Assembly (NCBI RefSeq): GCF_000309385.1
Contig: NZ_JH976537.1
Span: forward strand, 5,251,850 to 5,315,849
Source of the DNA: Nodosilinea nodulosa PCC 7104
GTDB taxonomy: Bacteria; Cyanobacteriota; Cyanobacteriia; Phormidesmidales; Phormidesmidaceae
DNA length: 64,000 nt
Direction: 5' to 3'
Shown: one piece after another, positions 17,604 through 27,854 of the stretch
How positions within the stretch are numbered: the first letter of the stretch is position 1
How the letters are laid out: each line of letters begins with the position of its first letter
Notes under the pieces: model-generated
What the model saw: the letters and a program-made list of their open reading frames with translations, nothing else
What the model was told of the DNA's origin: nothing
Databases searched by the model: none
Program-made: the position numbers and the translations under genes

Positions 17604-17634
17604 GCGGCTCAAAGCTCTGCCTGAACCATGAACT

Positions 17635-17669
17635 GGGGGTGTGGCCACAGACCACACCCCTGATTTTTT
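17635..17669 (+). terminator. Rho-independent terminator after ald
   Basis: A 9 bp perfect GC-rich stem (GGGGTGTGG at 17636-17644 with CCACACCCC at 17652-17660) and a 7-base loop are followed by TGATTTTTT, 32 bp after the ald stop codon. Confidence 0.88.
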
Positions 17670-17718
17670 GCGCGCTACCCACGCCAATTAGGCCCACGGC
17701 TATGGGACAATCCCAGAC

Positions 17719-20154
17719 CTAGCTCCGCAGGGTTACCCCAAACTGCTTCTCCAGGGTGGCGCGCACCTTTTGATGCACCGGGTCGACGGTGTCGTCAGTC
17801 AGGGTCTGGTCGGGGGAGCGGTAGATTAGGCGGAAGGCCAGGCTGCGCTGCCCCTGGGGCACAGTCTCGCCCCGGTACTCGTCGAACAGCGCCACCGACT
17901 CCAGCAGTTTGCCCCCGGCTTTGGTGATAGTAGTGGTCAGATCCGCCACAGATACCTCCAGGGGAGCATAGAAGGCCAGGTCGCGATCGCTGGCTGGGAA
18001 GGTCGAGTAGGCGGCAAACTTCACCGACTTTTGCAGCACCGGCACCAGGCAGGTCTCCAGGGCCGACCAGTTGAGCTGAAACACGTACACCTCGGCGGGC
18101 AGCTGGCGCTGCTGCCGCAGCTGGGGATGGAGCTGGCCGAACCGCCCCAGTTCTAGCCGCCCCCGCACCCACAGCGACGCCGTGCGGCCGGGGTGAAAGC
18201 GGGGGTCGGTGCTGTCGGCGCGGTAGTCTACCGCCAGGCCCAACCGATTAAACACGCTGTCCAATATGCCCTTGGCCTCGTACCAGGTCAGAGGCTGCTC
18301 CTGGCCGCTGGTCACCCACTGGCTCGATCGCCCGTCGCCGCCCACAATGCCGCCCACGGCTATGGCCTCGTGGATGTCGTCGTCGTCCTGCCAGAAAATG
18401 TGGCCGATCTCAAAGCCGTTGAGGGGACCATTGCCCTGGTTGAGATTGAAGGCGTAGGCGTCGATCAGGCCGTCGATCAAATCCTGGCGCAGGGCCGAAT
18501 ATTCGGGGAAGAGGGGGTTGGCCAGGGTGACCTGGCGATCGCTGATCGGCCTGGTCAGTGAGTAGTGCAGCAGCTCCGTTAGCCCCGCCGCCCGAAAGGA
18601 TTCCCGCAGTCGTCGGTGCAGCGCTGCCTCCACCGACAGATAGCCCCCCACCGCCTTCTGGGGCAGGGTGTCGGCAAAGTGGTTGTAGCCGTAGAGGCGG
18701 GCCACTTCTTCGATCAGATCGACTTCGCGCTCCAGGTCGCGGTAGCGGTAGGGGGGCACCGTCACCGCCCATACCCCTTCCTCGCCGCCGGGGGCAACCT
18801 GACACCCCAGGGTTTCGAGCAGCGCCTGAATGGTTTCGGGGGGCAGCTGCTGGGGCGTATCGCCCAGGTTGGTGACCTTGCCCAGCAGCTGAGCTACCCG
18901 GCTCAGCCGCAGGGCAATCACCCGTTCGGGAATGGCGGCGCCGAGGGGGGTGGTGCCAGTGGTTTGGGCCACCACCCTGGCTCCGGCCAGCTCTTGCAGC
19001 AGCTGGAGGGCGCGATCGCAGGCCAGCCGCAGCTCAGCCGGGTTCACCCCGCGCTCGTAGCGGGCCGAGGCCTCGGTGCGCAACCCCTGACTGCGGGCCG
19101 ATTTGCGAATCGCCGCCGCGTCAAAGAAGGCCGCCTCCAGCAGCACCGCCACCGTGCCCTCGTGAACTTCGGTGGCCTCGCCCCCCATCACCCCGGCCAG
19201 GGCCACGGGCTGATCGCTGGCGGTAATCAGCAGCGTCTCGGGCTGGAGCTGGCGCGTCTGGCTATCGAGGGTGACCAGGGTTTCCCCCGACCGGGCATAG
19301 CGCACGCCCAGGCTCAGTTCGCCCGCGGCCAGCAGGCGATCGCGATCGAAGGCGTGCAGCGGCTGACCCCACTCCAGCAGCACGTAGTTGGTGATATCCA
19401 CCACATTATTAATAGGGCGCGTGCCCGCCGCCACCAGCCGCTGCTGCAACCACTGGGGCGAAGGACCGAGGGCAACATTCTCCAGCACCGTACCGATGTA
19501 GACGGGGCAGGCTTTCTCGTCGGTGAGCGTGATTTTGGGGGCCGATTTGCTCTGCGGCACTGCGATCGCCTCGGCCGTGGGCAGGTGCAGCGCCGCCCCC
19601 GTAATCGCCGCCACCTCGCGAGCAATGCCAACCATGCTGAGGGCATCGGCCCGATTCGCCGTAGAGGTGACATCCAAAATCACGTCGTCGAGACCCAGCA
19701 GGGGGCGCACATCCTGCCCCGGCTCCAGCGCCTCGGCCTCAAAAACATGAATACCGTCCGAATCCTTAGCCAGACCCAGCTCCGCCAGCGAGCAGATCAT
19801 CCCGGCGGAGGGCACCCCCCGCAGCTTGCGCGGCTTGATGGTGAGATCGACGACGGGCAGATACGTATCCACAGTGGCTACCGCCACGTAGATGTCGGCC
19901 CGCACATTGGCGGCTCCGCACACTATAGTTGACCTATCGGCCTGGCCAATATCAACCACGCAGACGCTGAGCTTGTCGGCATCGGGGTGCGGGGTGCGCT
20001 CTACCACTCGACCCACCACCACGCCATCGGCCCAGGTGCGCCGATCCTCAATGTCTTCCACCTCAAAGCCCGCCATGGTTAGGGCATCGGCTAGCTCGGC
20101 TGGAGACAGCTGGACGTTGACGTATTCGTTAAGCCAGTTTAAAGATATGCGCAT
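17719..20154 (-). CDS. pheT: Phenylalanyl-tRNA synthetase beta subunit
   Basis: The 811-residue protein is the large subunit of the alpha2beta2 enzyme that charges tRNA-Phe. It has the N-terminal [12 protein letters not shown] start, the tRNA-binding EMAP-like domain (about residues 40-150), the B3/B4 editing domain (about 210-380, including [20 protein letters not shown]), the B5 domain (about 405-485), the catalytic-like core ([18 protein letters not shown] onward) and the C-terminal FDX-ACB anticodon-binding domain (about 715-811, [18 protein letters not shown]). Length is typical. pheS is not adjacent, as in many cyanobacteria. Confidence 0.97.
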   Translation of the reverse strand: MRISLNWLNEYVNVQLSPAELADALTMAGFEVEDIEDRRTWADGVVVGRVVERTPHPDADKLSVCVVDIGQADRSTIVCGAANVRADIYVAVATVDTYLPVVDLTIKPRKLRGVPSAGMICSLAELGLAKDSDGIHVFEAEALEPGQDVRPLLGLDDVILDVTSTANRADALSMVGIAREVAAITGAALHLPTAEAIAVPQSKSAPKITLTDEKACPVYIGTVLENVALGPSPQWLQQRLVAAGTRPINNVVDITNYVLLEWGQPLHAFDRDRLLAAGELSLGVRYARSGETLVTLDSQTRQLQPETLLITASDQPVALAGVMGGEATEVHEGTVAVLLEAAFFDAAAIRKSARSQGLRTEASARYERGVNPAELRLACDRALQLLQELAGARVVAQTTGTTPLGAAIPERVIALRLSRVAQLLGKVTNLGDTPQQLPPETIQALLETLGCQVAPGGEEGVWAVTVPPYRYRDLEREVDLIEEVARLYGYNHFADTLPQKAVGGYLSVEAALHRRLRESFRAAGLTELLHYSLTRPISDRQVTLANPLFPEYSALRQDLIDGLIDAYAFNLNQGNGPLNGFEIGHIFWQDDDDIHEAIAVGGIVGGDGRSSQWVTSGQEQPLTWYEAKGILDSVFNRLGLAVDYRADSTDPRFHPGRTASLWVRGRLELGRFGQLHPQLRQQRQLPAEVYVFQLNWSALETCLVPVLQKSVKFAAYSTFPASDRDLAFYAPLEVSVADLTTTITKAGGKLLESVALFDEYRGETVPQGQRSLAFRLIYRSPDQTLTDDTVDPVHQKVRATLEKQFGVTLRS

Positions 20155-20541
20155 GGTGGGCTGGTTGGACTGCTAAAAGAAGCTAAAACGCTGTGGTTTA
20201 TTGCCCAAACATTCTACCCTGCGGGCATTGCATCTACCCAAGGTCGTGCCTCTGCCCAGTTATCCCTCTGGCGCATAATAGGGCATGGGGATCAGGGGTT
20301 CATCGACTTTTCACATTTCACTGAGATTTTGGGCCGAAGTATATATCCCCGTGGGTGAATGCTATAACCCCTCTCGGAAAGAGGGAATAATTGGGGTAAT
20401 GTGGCATTACCGCTGGGGGCGGCCCGCACAACTCCCGTATCGTCGGCATTGTGGCTCCCCTCCGCACTGCCCCGCTGCTGGTTAACTCACCCCCAGGCGT
20501 AGCCCTCGGGCCTCGTCTAGACATCCACCACCCTGGGCCGC
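20155..20541. other. Divergent intergenic region (pheT / kinase)
   Basis: This 387 bp stretch should hold the promoters of pheT (minus) and the protein kinase gene (plus). It contains two small inverted repeats, CCTCTCGGAAAGAGG near 20372-20386 and GTAATGTGGCATTAC at 20396-20410, which may be operators. No gene was seen. Confidence 0.45.
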
Positions 20542-22128
20542 ATGAGCTACTGCATCAGTCCCGATTGTTCAAAGCCTAAAAACCCCCCCACCGTCAGCCA
20601 TTGCCAAAATTGCGGGGCAGAACTGCTGCTGCGGGGTCGGTACCGGATGATTCGCGCCCTGGGGCGGGGTGGCTTTGGGGCGACATTTCTGGCCCGCGAT
20701 GAGCTGCTGCCGGGCAAGCCCCCCTGCGTGATCAAACAGCTGCGGCCTTCCGCCGAGGCTCCCCACATCCTCGATATGGCCCGCGACCTGTTTAAGCGGG
20801 AAGCCAAAATTCTTGGCATGATCGGCAACCATCCCCAGCTGCCCCGCCTGCTCGACTACTTTGAAAGCGAGCATGAGTTTTTTTTGGTGCAGGAATACAT
20901 CAACGGCCTCACCCTACAGCAGGAGGTCAAACGGGGCGGTCCCTTTACCGAAGCAGGGGTAAAGCAGTTCTTAAGCGAAATTTTGTCGATGGTGCAGTAC
21001 GTGCACGACAACCACGTCATTCACCGCGACATTAAACCTGCAAACATCATTCGCCGCGATCAGGACAAAAAGCTCGTCCTGATTGACTTTGGCGCCGTCA
21101 AAGATAAGGTCAACCCCACCCTGGCGGCCAACTCCGATCAGACAGCCCTTACCGCCTACGCCATTGGCACCCCCGGCTACGCCCCGCCCGAGCAAATGGC
21201 CATGCGCCCGGTGTATGCCAGCGATATTTACGCCCTCGGGGTGACCTGCATCTATCTGCTGTCCGGTAAAGCCCCCAAAGATCTCAACTATGACCCCAAC
21301 ACGGGGGAACTGCTGTGGCGAGAGCAGGTGCACATCAGCGATCACTTCGCCGGGGTGCTAGAAAAAATGCTGGAGATCTCGGTGAAGCACCGCTACCAGA
21401 CGGTGGAGGCGATCCATCGCGATCTGGACCTGGAGCCCTACATGGAGAGTCTGGCCCAAAACATGGCCTTCCCCTCCGCGTCGGGGCCGAGCACCACCGG
21501 CTTTACCAGCAGCGCTGGGCCAATCAGCAATTCCTCAAGCCAGCCGAGGATCAGCAACTCCGGCGGTTCCCCCTCCTCTCGCATGGCGGCGGCCATTCGG
21601 GCCCGGCGGGAGCGATCGCACTCGGATGCCAAGAGCCCTCCCCTGGTGCCGAGCCGCAGCGGGTCGCCCTCCCCGCGCCCCAAGATGGCCCCTGCCACCG
21701 TGCTCTCATCGGACGACGTCAAGCAAAAGTACACCAAGGGTCGGCGCGATTTTTCGCTGCAAACCTTCAAAGACCTAGACCTCCAGCGCACCCTGCTGGC
21801 GGAGGTCAACTTCAACCAATCAAAACTGCCCAGCGCCAACTTCCAGGGCGCTGATCTGAGCAATGCCAACTTTGGTCGCGCCAACCTCAGCCGGGCCACC
21901 CTGCGCAACGCCAAGCTGGTCAAGGCCTACTTCCACTATGCCAATCTGGAGGGGGCCGACCTGCGGGGCGCTAACCTGGCCCACGCCTGCCTTTCCAACG
22001 CGAACCTGCGGGGCGCCAACCTCTGTGGAGCCGACCTGACTGGGGCGCTAATCTCAGACGATCAGTTAGCCACCGCCCGCACTAACTGGTCAACGGTGAT
22101 GCCCAACGGTCGCCGGGGCGTACTTTAA
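20542..22128 (+). CDS. Ser/Thr protein kinase with Cys motif and pentapeptide repeats (SpkB-like)
   Basis: The 528-residue protein has three parts. An N-terminal cysteine motif (C-x4-C-x10-C-x2-C, residues 4-23) resembles a zinc ribbon. The Hanks-type kinase domain (about 34-300) shows the glycine loop GRGGFGATF, Lys in CVIKQL, the catalytic loop HVIHRDIKPANII, the DFG segment LIDFGAVKD and the GTPGYAPPEQ activation segment. A Ser/Pro-rich linker (about 305-395) leads to about a dozen pentapeptide repeats (A(D/N)LxX, about 420-510) forming a beta helix. The layout is that of cyanobacterial SpkB, reported to need its Cys motif. Targets are unknown. Confidence 0.9.
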   Translation: MSYCISPDCSKPKNPPTVSHCQNCGAELLLRGRYRMIRALGRGGFGATFLARDELLPGKPPCVIKQLRPSAEAPHILDMARDLFKREAKILGMIGNHPQLPRLLDYFESEHEFFLVQEYINGLTLQQEVKRGGPFTEAGVKQFLSEILSMVQYVHDNHVIHRDIKPANIIRRDQDKKLVLIDFGAVKDKVNPTLAANSDQTALTAYAIGTPGYAPPEQMAMRPVYASDIYALGVTCIYLLSGKAPKDLNYDPNTGELLWREQVHISDHFAGVLEKMLEISVKHRYQTVEAIHRDLDLEPYMESLAQNMAFPSASGPSTTGFTSSAGPISNSSSQPRISNSGGSPSSRMAAAIRARRERSHSDAKSPPLVPSRSGSPSPRPKMAPATVLSSDDVKQKYTKGRRDFSLQTFKDLDLQRTLLAEVNFNQSKLPSANFQGADLSNANFGRANLSRATLRNAKLVKAYFHYANLEGADLRGANLAHACLSNANLRGANLCGADLTGALISDDQLATARTNWSTVMPNGRRGVL

Positions 22129-22132
22129 AGCC

Positions 22133-23314
22133 CTAGGGCAGAGCGGCGGCCTTGGTCTGCGCTGCCCCTGCGCCGGAACCACCATCAATGGTTTCTGTCG
22201 CTGACCCCAGGTAGGGCGCGTTGCGCAGGGCCACCAGGGCTTCTTTGAGAATTACCGCAGCGGGGACGGCGACAATCACCCCCAGCAGCCCCCCCACCCT
22301 GGCTCCCGATAAAATGGCAATAAAGACCCAAAAGGGGTTTAGCCCGGTAACGCTGCCCAGCACCCGAGGGGCAATGCCGTTTTCGACCAGCTGCTGCACG
22401 ATCAGGGCGGAGATCAGCATGGGGATGGCAATTTTGATGTCCCGCAGGGCCACCAGCAGGGTGACGATAATCACCCCCACGGTGCCGCCAAAGGGCACCA
22501 GGGCCAGCAGCCCCACGGTAAGGCCAAACAGGGAGCCAAAGGGCACGTTAAGCAGCCCGAAAATAATGGTCAGGGCGGTGCCAAAACAGCTGGCGACAAT
22601 AAACTGGCCCAAAAAGTAGTTGCGAAAGCTCTGGCGCAGGGTTTCTGAGAAGGGCTGCTGGAGGCGGGTGGGCAACAGGCCTATCACCCCCTGCCACACC
22701 TCTTCGCCGTGCTGAAGCAGGTAGAAGGTGAGCACCACGGTGAGCACCACGTCGAGCAGCTTGTTGGCGGTAAACACGGCCACGTTGATGGTGAGGTTGA
22801 GGGCTTCCCCGGCGATCGACTGAATCTCGCGCTTGAGGCGATCGCTGGTCTGGGTAATCAGCCCGTCGAGGTTAATCGGCCAGCCCCATTCGGCTAGTTT
22901 GCCGTCAAGCACCATCAGCTGGGTTTTGCCCGAGTCAAACCAGTCGGGCAGGCGCACCACCAGCTGCTGGCCCTGGTCGATGACAAAGGGCAGCACAATA
23001 ATCGCCAGCCCCGAAAACCCCACCAGGGCCAGCACCAGCACTAGGGTGGCCGCATAACCGCGCTTGAGGCCCAGGGTTTCGAGCCGACCCATGGGATAGC
23101 TGAGCAAAAACGCCAGCAGGCCAGCGATCAGCACTGTGACTAAAATTGAGCGAAAGTAGCCAAAGATAACGGATATGGCCCACACGTTGAGCACCACCAG
23201 GGGCGTGGCCAACAGTACCAGGACCGATTGGGCCATGGGGCTAAGTTGTTCCCACCAGCGGGCTAGCCAGCTTTTTGGGGTGGGTTGATCGCCCTGTGCT
23301 ACACCGTACTCCAT
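22133..23314 (-). CDS. AI-2E family transporter (PerM-like)
   Basis: The 393-residue protein has the PerM/AI-2E layout: N-terminal paired helices (about residues 27-78), a third helix (about 88-112, ending VLPFVIDQGQQL), a central cytoplasmic segment with an amphipathic region, and a C-terminal cluster of helices including the conserved GLLALVPFGGTVGVI. Some members export autoinducer-2, others act in ion or osmotic balance, so substrate is not predictable. It is convergent with the kinase gene, only 4 bp apart, so the two messages overlap if either reads through. Confidence 0.88.
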   Translation of the reverse strand: MEYGVAQGDQPTPKSWLARWWEQLSPMAQSVLVLLATPLVVLNVWAISVIFGYFRSILVTVLIAGLLAFLLSYPMGRLETLGLKRGYAATLVLVLALVGFSGLAIIVLPFVIDQGQQLVVRLPDWFDSGKTQLMVLDGKLAEWGWPINLDGLITQTSDRLKREIQSIAGEALNLTINVAVFTANKLLDVVLTVVLTFYLLQHGEEVWQGVIGLLPTRLQQPFSETLRQSFRNYFLGQFIVASCFGTALTIIFGLLNVPFGSLFGLTVGLLALVPFGGTVGVIIVTLLVALRDIKIAIPMLISALIVQQLVENGIAPRVLGSVTGLNPFWVFIAILSGARVGGLLGVIVAVPAAVILKEALVALRNAPYLGSATETIDGGSGAGAAQTKAAALP

Positions 23315-23578
23315 AGATTTGATTGGGTTGGCTAAAGGGGTCGGGGTGTGGCCATTGCGGCCATCTACAGCCTACGGCAAAGCAGCGGGTTTCAAACTGG
23401 AGCGATCGCCCTTTTTTGTCGCGGGCATAAAGGTTCTCCTCAACCGCTAGGCGCCCCAGGGGGTAATATGTAAACAATTTAAAACAAACCCTAGCCCGAC
23501 CTCGCCATTAGCGTCTACCGCTGGCCCCTATATCAGACCTAGAACCGTCTAGCCCAACCTCGTAACGCCACTCTCCCT

Positions 23579-24289
23579 ATGCTTGCCTCTCACCCCAGCT
23601 CCACGCCAGGCATTACCTTTAAGCATGTCCATCCCCAAAAAGTGCTGGTGCTGGGTGACAGCCTGGTGTACGGCTTTGGTGACCCCGAGGGCGGCGGCTG
23701 GGTCGAGCGCCTGCGCCGCCTGACCATGGCCCCAGGCCGAGAGGGGGCTGTTTTCTATAACCTGGGGGTGCGGGGCGACGGGGTGGGTCAGGTGCACCAG
23801 CGCCTCGACCAGGAGTTTCGCTACCGGGGTGAATTGCGCAATCGCCTGCCCGACCTGATTGTGCTGTCGGTGGGCATTAACGACTCGGCCCGAGTGGGCA
23901 GCTCCCTGGGCCGCAACCGCACCGACTTCGACGATTTTCAAGCTCAAATAGAAGCGCTGCTGACCCAGGCGCGGCAGCTGTGTCCGGTGCTATTTGTGGG
24001 CATGACCCCCGTAAACGAGCAGGCCATGCCTTTTTCTGAAGTGCTGTACTACAGCCACAGCGACCAGTGGCGCTACCGCGAGGCCACCCGCCTGGCCTGT
24101 ACCAGCCACAATATTCCCTACCTCGATGTGCTGAATCTCTGGTTGGGGCGAGGCGAAGCCTGGTGGTCGCCGCTGATTTCTGCCGACGGCCTGCACCCCA
24201 ATGTGGCCGGGTATCGGGCCCTGCTGCACGACATCTTGGGCTGGGATGCTTTTCAAACCGCCGTCGATCTCCCCTCCGTCCAACTTTAG
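23579..24289 (+). CDS. GDSL/SGNH-family hydrolase
   Basis: The 236-residue protein is a GDSL esterase/lipase: block I is VLVLGDSLVYGFGDPEGGGW with nucleophile Ser, block II glycine lies in YNLGVRGDGV, block III Asn in SVGINDSARV, and block V is ISADGLHPNVAGY with the catalytic Asp-His pair. The first 20 residues are not a signal peptide, so it probably acts in the cytoplasm. Substrate is unknown. It is followed 9 bp later by the DUF2252 gene and the two are likely co-transcribed. Confidence 0.88.
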   Translation: MLASHPSSTPGITFKHVHPQKVLVLGDSLVYGFGDPEGGGWVERLRRLTMAPGREGAVFYNLGVRGDGVGQVHQRLDQEFRYRGELRNRLPDLIVLSVGINDSARVGSSLGRNRTDFDDFQAQIEALLTQARQLCPVLFVGMTPVNEQAMPFSEVLYYSHSDQWRYREATRLACTSHNIPYLDVLNLWLGRGEAWWSPLISADGLHPNVAGYRALLHDILGWDAFQTAVDLPSVQL

Positions 24290-24298
24290 GTTAGGGAC

Positions 24299-25744
24299 GT
24301 GACATCTATACCCGTCGTGCAATCTCCCGATTTTCATCCCCAGGCCGCTCCCCTATCGGTAGCCGAAGCGATGGCGGCAGGCAAAGCCCTGCGCCAAAGC
24401 GTTAGACGGTCTGACCAGGGCCGCTACGCCCCTGCTGCCGATCGCCTAGATCCGGTAGAGCGGCTCATGGCCCAGGATGCTAACCGCATTTCGGACCTGG
24501 TGCCCATTCGCTACGGGCGCATGCTGGCGTCGCCGTTTGCGTTTTTGCGGGGGTCGGCGGCTCTTATGATCGGCGACATTGCCTCAGCCCCGACCACTGG
24601 TCTCTACGTACAGGCCTGTGGCGATATGCATGTGTCCAATTTTGGGGTGTTTGCCTCCGCCGAGCGCAACCTGGTATTTGCCATCAACGACTTTGATGAA
24701 ACCTACCCCGGCCCCTGGGAGTGGGATCTGAAGCGGCTGGTAGCCAGCGCCGTAGTGGCGGGGCGATATTTGGGAGGCAATTCTCAGGGCGATTCGGGCC
24801 GGACTCGCGCCCTCTGTAAAGACGCGGTACGGGCTACGGTGCAGTCCTACGCGGAGCACCTGCAAACCTACGCTGAGCTAGGCTACCTCGACCTGTGGTA
24901 CGACACCATTACCACCAACGAACTGCTGGAGAAACTGCCCGACAGCGCCGAGAAGTACGCCCAGCGGGTGCTGACTAAGGCGCGTCGTCGCAACCACCTA
25001 CAGGTGCTCGACGAAATGACCAATCTGGTAGACGATCGCCACCACATCGTCGAGTCGCCGCCGCTGGTGGTGCGGGCTGAGACCCTAGGCAACTGGTCTA
25101 AGGTAGAGACCGATTTAAGAGCGTTGATGCAGGACTACGGGACATCGCTGAGTGGCGATCGCCGCTTTTTGCTGTCGCGCTATCGGCTGATGGACGTAGC
25201 CCACAAGGTGGTAGGTGTGGGCAGCGTCGGCACCCGCTGCTGGGTGGCCTACCTGGAGGGCAAAAACGCCAGCGACCCGCTCTTTTTACAGATCAAAGAG
25301 GCCCAACCCTCGGTGCTGGCCCCCTACGCGAAAGCCCCTTGCAGCTACCGCCTACCCGACCAGCATCAGGGCCGACGAGTGGTGATTGGCCAAAGGCTCA
25401 TCCAGGGGTCCCCGGATATTTTTCTGGGTTGGGGCACCCTTGGCAGCATTCACTACTATGTGCGCCAGCTGCGCGATATGAAGGGCGGAGTTAAGCTCGA
25501 CCCCGACAAATTTCGAGTTTCTAAATTGCCTGACTACTGCGCCCTTTGCGGCTGGGCTTTGGCCCTGGCCCATGCCAAGTCGGGGGATGCCACCATGCTG
25601 TCGGGCTATATTGGCAAAGGCGAAACCCTGGCCGATGCCCTGGTGCCCTTTGCCGAAGCCTACGCCGACCAAAACGATCGCGACTACGACGCCTTAGTGG
25701 CCGCTGCCAAGCAGGGACGCATCCCCGTTGAGCAAGACGCCTAG
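24299..25744 (+). CDS. DUF2252 family protein
   Basis: The 481-residue protein matches DUF2252, a family distantly related to kinase-like phosphotransferases but without an assigned reaction. Key segments are RYGRMLASPFAFLRGSA, the GDMHVSNFGVFAS histidine motif, the AINDFDETYPGPWEWDLKRL aspartate-rich motif and GVGSVGTRCWVAYLEG. The start is a GTG at 24299 preceded by TTAGGTTAGGGA, 9 bp after the GDSL hydrolase stop, which suggests an operon. Length fits the family (about 430-480). It is convergent with the RidA gene, 3 bp away. Confidence 0.85.
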   Translation: MTSIPVVQSPDFHPQAAPLSVAEAMAAGKALRQSVRRSDQGRYAPAADRLDPVERLMAQDANRISDLVPIRYGRMLASPFAFLRGSAALMIGDIASAPTTGLYVQACGDMHVSNFGVFASAERNLVFAINDFDETYPGPWEWDLKRLVASAVVAGRYLGGNSQGDSGRTRALCKDAVRATVQSYAEHLQTYAELGYLDLWYDTITTNELLEKLPDSAEKYAQRVLTKARRRNHLQVLDEMTNLVDDRHHIVESPPLVVRAETLGNWSKVETDLRALMQDYGTSLSGDRRFLLSRYRLMDVAHKVVGVGSVGTRCWVAYLEGKNASDPLFLQIKEAQPSVLAPYAKAPCSYRLPDQHQGRRVVIGQRLIQGSPDIFLGWGTLGSIHYYVRQLRDMKGGVKLDPDKFRVSKLPDYCALCGWALALAHAKSGDATMLSGYIGKGETLADALVPFAEAYADQNDRDYDALVAAAKQGRIPVEQDA

Positions 25745-25747
25745 ACC

Positions 25748-26254
25748 TTAGTCTAAACAGCCTTCGTCTAGGTCGGTGGCGGTTATGGGCGGTAGGGTGG
25801 CGGGCTGAATGGGGCGACCCAAAATCATGCTCTGGAGGCGAGCAGGGGGCGATGGCTGAGGCGGGGTTTCGTCACCGAGGGCATCTACCTCAACTTCGAC
25901 CAGCATGTCGGGGTTCATCAGGGCCGGAATTTCGACGGTGGTATTGACTGGCGGGTGGTCGGCAAACAGCTCGTGGTGGGCACGGGCGATCGCCTCCCAG
26001 TGAGCCATGTCGGTGACATAGATCCGGGTTCTGACCACATCGCTCAGGTCGGCCCCCACTTCCTGTAGCGCCTGCTGAATGATTTCAAAGCAGCGCTTGG
26101 TTTGGGCGTAGGCGTCGCCCGGCGCAAAGGTGCCGCCCTGGCCGTCGCTGGGGGCGGTGCCTGAGACAAATATCTGCTGGCCCACCCGCAGCGCCCGGCA
26201 GTAGCCAACCTTCTCTTCCCAAGGGGTGCCCGAAAATGCCCGCTGCCGCGCCAT
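25748..26254 (-). CDS. RidA (YjgF/YER057c) family protein with C-terminal extension
   Basis: The 168-residue product matches the Rid family, whose RidA branch hydrolyses reactive enamine/imine intermediates. Segments ALRVGQQIFVSGTAP, DAYAQTKRCFEIIQQALQEV and VVRTRIYVTDM are typical. The conserved active-site Arg is in VRTRIYV. After the usual C-terminal strand (MLVEVEVDAL, about residue 125) there is an extra 40-residue Pro-rich tail that is probably unstructured. Which Rid subfamily it belongs to, and so whether it is an imine hydrolase, cannot be told from sight. Confidence 0.85.
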   Translation of the reverse strand: MARQRAFSGTPWEEKVGYCRALRVGQQIFVSGTAPSDGQGGTFAPGDAYAQTKRCFEIIQQALQEVGADLSDVVRTRIYVTDMAHWEAIARAHHELFADHPPVNTTVEIPALMNPDMLVEVEVDALGDETPPQPSPPARLQSMILGRPIQPATLPPITATDLDEGCLD

Positions 26255-26428
26255 TGCTTTGCCTAGCGTAAAAACAGCCTTAGCATACCTTTATTTTTGC
26301 GGTCCTGTCGGGCACCTGTAGAGAGAGACTGAGGCGCAAAATGCTTAGAAAATTAGAACGCTTTTGCCGGGGGCGATCGCCCTGGCAGTAGGCTTACAAT
26401 CATCCCCGCGCTAGGCCTGACAATTTCT

Positions 26429-27718
26429 ATGGCGACTCCCCTCGATGCCAGCGATCGCGACCGGATTTGTGCCGTGGCCCAGCGGCTCTACCAGGCGGCC
26501 AGGCCAATCAAAATTCTCAAGGCGATCGCCTGGCCCGACCGGGTTAAAGCCGACTTTTTTGCCCAGGGCGCTAGAGAGCTGCCCCAGGTCGAGTACCCAA
26601 GCTTCGATCCGCAGCCGGTGCTGGAGTTAGTCCACGCCGCCCGACGGGATATTTTAGGTGGCTCGGTGATTGACGCCTGGCTGGAGCGCCAGGCCTACGC
26701 CCTGGAAACCGGGGCCAGAATGCTGGCGGTCGTCGGCACCCCCGCCTTCTTTGAGCACTCCCGCCGCGCCTACGGCGAACCCACCACCCCCATGCGGTTC
26801 GACACCGAAACCACGCTGGATTTAGCCTGGCAGATCCAGTCCGTCATTCAGCAGCTTGACCACATCAACATTGATATTTCGCCGCCGGAGTTTCACGATG
26901 CCAATTTTGTGGCCCAAGAGATTGAGGTCGCGGTCAAACAGCACTTCGGTGACGCCGCCCCCGAAATTCAGGTGGTGGATGCCCTGTCGGCCAACGCCCT
27001 GGCTTCGGCCAGCCGCATTCGCCTGCGCCGCGATGCCCGCTTTACCGATCGCGATGCGGCCCAGCTGCTGCACCACGAGGCCCATATCCATGTCGCCACT
27101 GCTCTCAATGGCAAGGCCCAACGCCTGCTGCCCATTCTCTCGGCGGGGCACCCCGGCACCACCCGCACCCAGGAAGGGTTAGCCGTATTCGCTGAAATCC
27201 TCAGCGGTACTATTGAGCTAAATCGCTTTCAGCGCCTGGCCGATCGCGTCTTTGCAATCCAAATGGCGGTGGAAGGCGCTGACTTTTTGCAGGTGTACCA
27301 ATATTTTCTGGAGCGCACCGACAGGCCCGATCAGTCCTTTGAGAGCGCCCGGCGGGTGTTTCGCGGCGGGGTGATGACCGGCGGGGCACCGTTTACTAAG
27401 GATGTGGTGTATCTGTACGGGCTGCTGCAGGTGAGCACCACCATTCGGGCTATGTTTAGCGCCGGGCGGGCCGACTGCCTGCTGCTGCTGTTTTGCGGCA
27501 AGCTGGATATCTACGACCTGCCCGCCCTGGCGGAACTGACGGCGGCGGGGCTATGCCAGCTGCCCCAGTTCGTGCCGCCCTGGGTGAGCGACCCCCGCTA
27601 CCTGCTGGCCCTGCTGACCTACTCGACCTTTATGAACCAGATCGAGTCGGAGCGAGCCACCGCCGCCGTTAAAAAGCTGCTCGAAAATACCCCTGTTGTA
27701 GATGTGTCAGGCCGCTAG
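26429..27718 (+). CDS. QEGLA-motif (DUF1704) putative metallopeptidase
   Basis: The 429-residue protein belongs to DUF1704, named after the TRTQEGLAVFAEI motif seen here. The candidate zinc site is LLHHEAHIHVATALNG, an HExxxH pattern, with the Glu of QEGLA downstream, matching the arrangement of the MATCAP tubulin carboxypeptidases of this family. The bacterial substrate is unknown; some bacterial members are annotated as flavohemoglobin-expression modulating. The N-terminal 200 residues are helical, without signal peptide. The stop codon is followed after 20 bp by a dispersed repeat and a MITE-like element. Confidence 0.85.
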   Translation: MATPLDASDRDRICAVAQRLYQAARPIKILKAIAWPDRVKADFFAQGARELPQVEYPSFDPQPVLELVHAARRDILGGSVIDAWLERQAYALETGARMLAVVGTPAFFEHSRRAYGEPTTPMRFDTETTLDLAWQIQSVIQQLDHINIDISPPEFHDANFVAQEIEVAVKQHFGDAAPEIQVVDALSANALASASRIRLRRDARFTDRDAAQLLHHEAHIHVATALNGKAQRLLPILSAGHPGTTRTQEGLAVFAEILSGTIELNRFQRLADRVFAIQMAVEGADFLQVYQYFLERTDRPDQSFESARRVFRGGVMTGGAPFTKDVVYLYGLLQVSTTIRAMFSAGRADCLLLLFCGKLDIYDLPALAELTAAGLCQLPQFVPPWVSDPRYLLALLTYSTFMNQIESERATAAVKKLLENTPVVDVSGR

Positions 27719-27738
27719 TAATCTGAGGCGGAAGCTTA

Positions 27739-27825
27739 GGGACTATTTCTGCGAGCTAGGGGGCGGGGGAGCCAGGGAGCCAAGCGTGCCAAAACGGTGA
27801 AGATATTTCAGCCTTCGAGTACTAG
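27739..27825. repeat. Dispersed repeat, copy 2 (GGGAGCCAAGCG family)
   Basis: Aligns with 5088-5175, sharing GGGACTATT, GGGAGCCAAGCG, ATATTTC, GCCTTCGAG and a closing TAG, with scattered substitutions. It starts 20 bp after the stop codon at 27718 and lies 29 bp before MITE-like copy C. Confidence 0.65.
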
Positions 27826-27854
27826 CCGAAAACGCGCGCTTAAACCTCAGCTGC

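Noticed and set aside
18616..19932. 438-codon plus-strand open frame opposite pheT
   Set aside because: Antisense to pheT with no domain, low-complexity Gly/His/Arg composition and no ribosome binding site.
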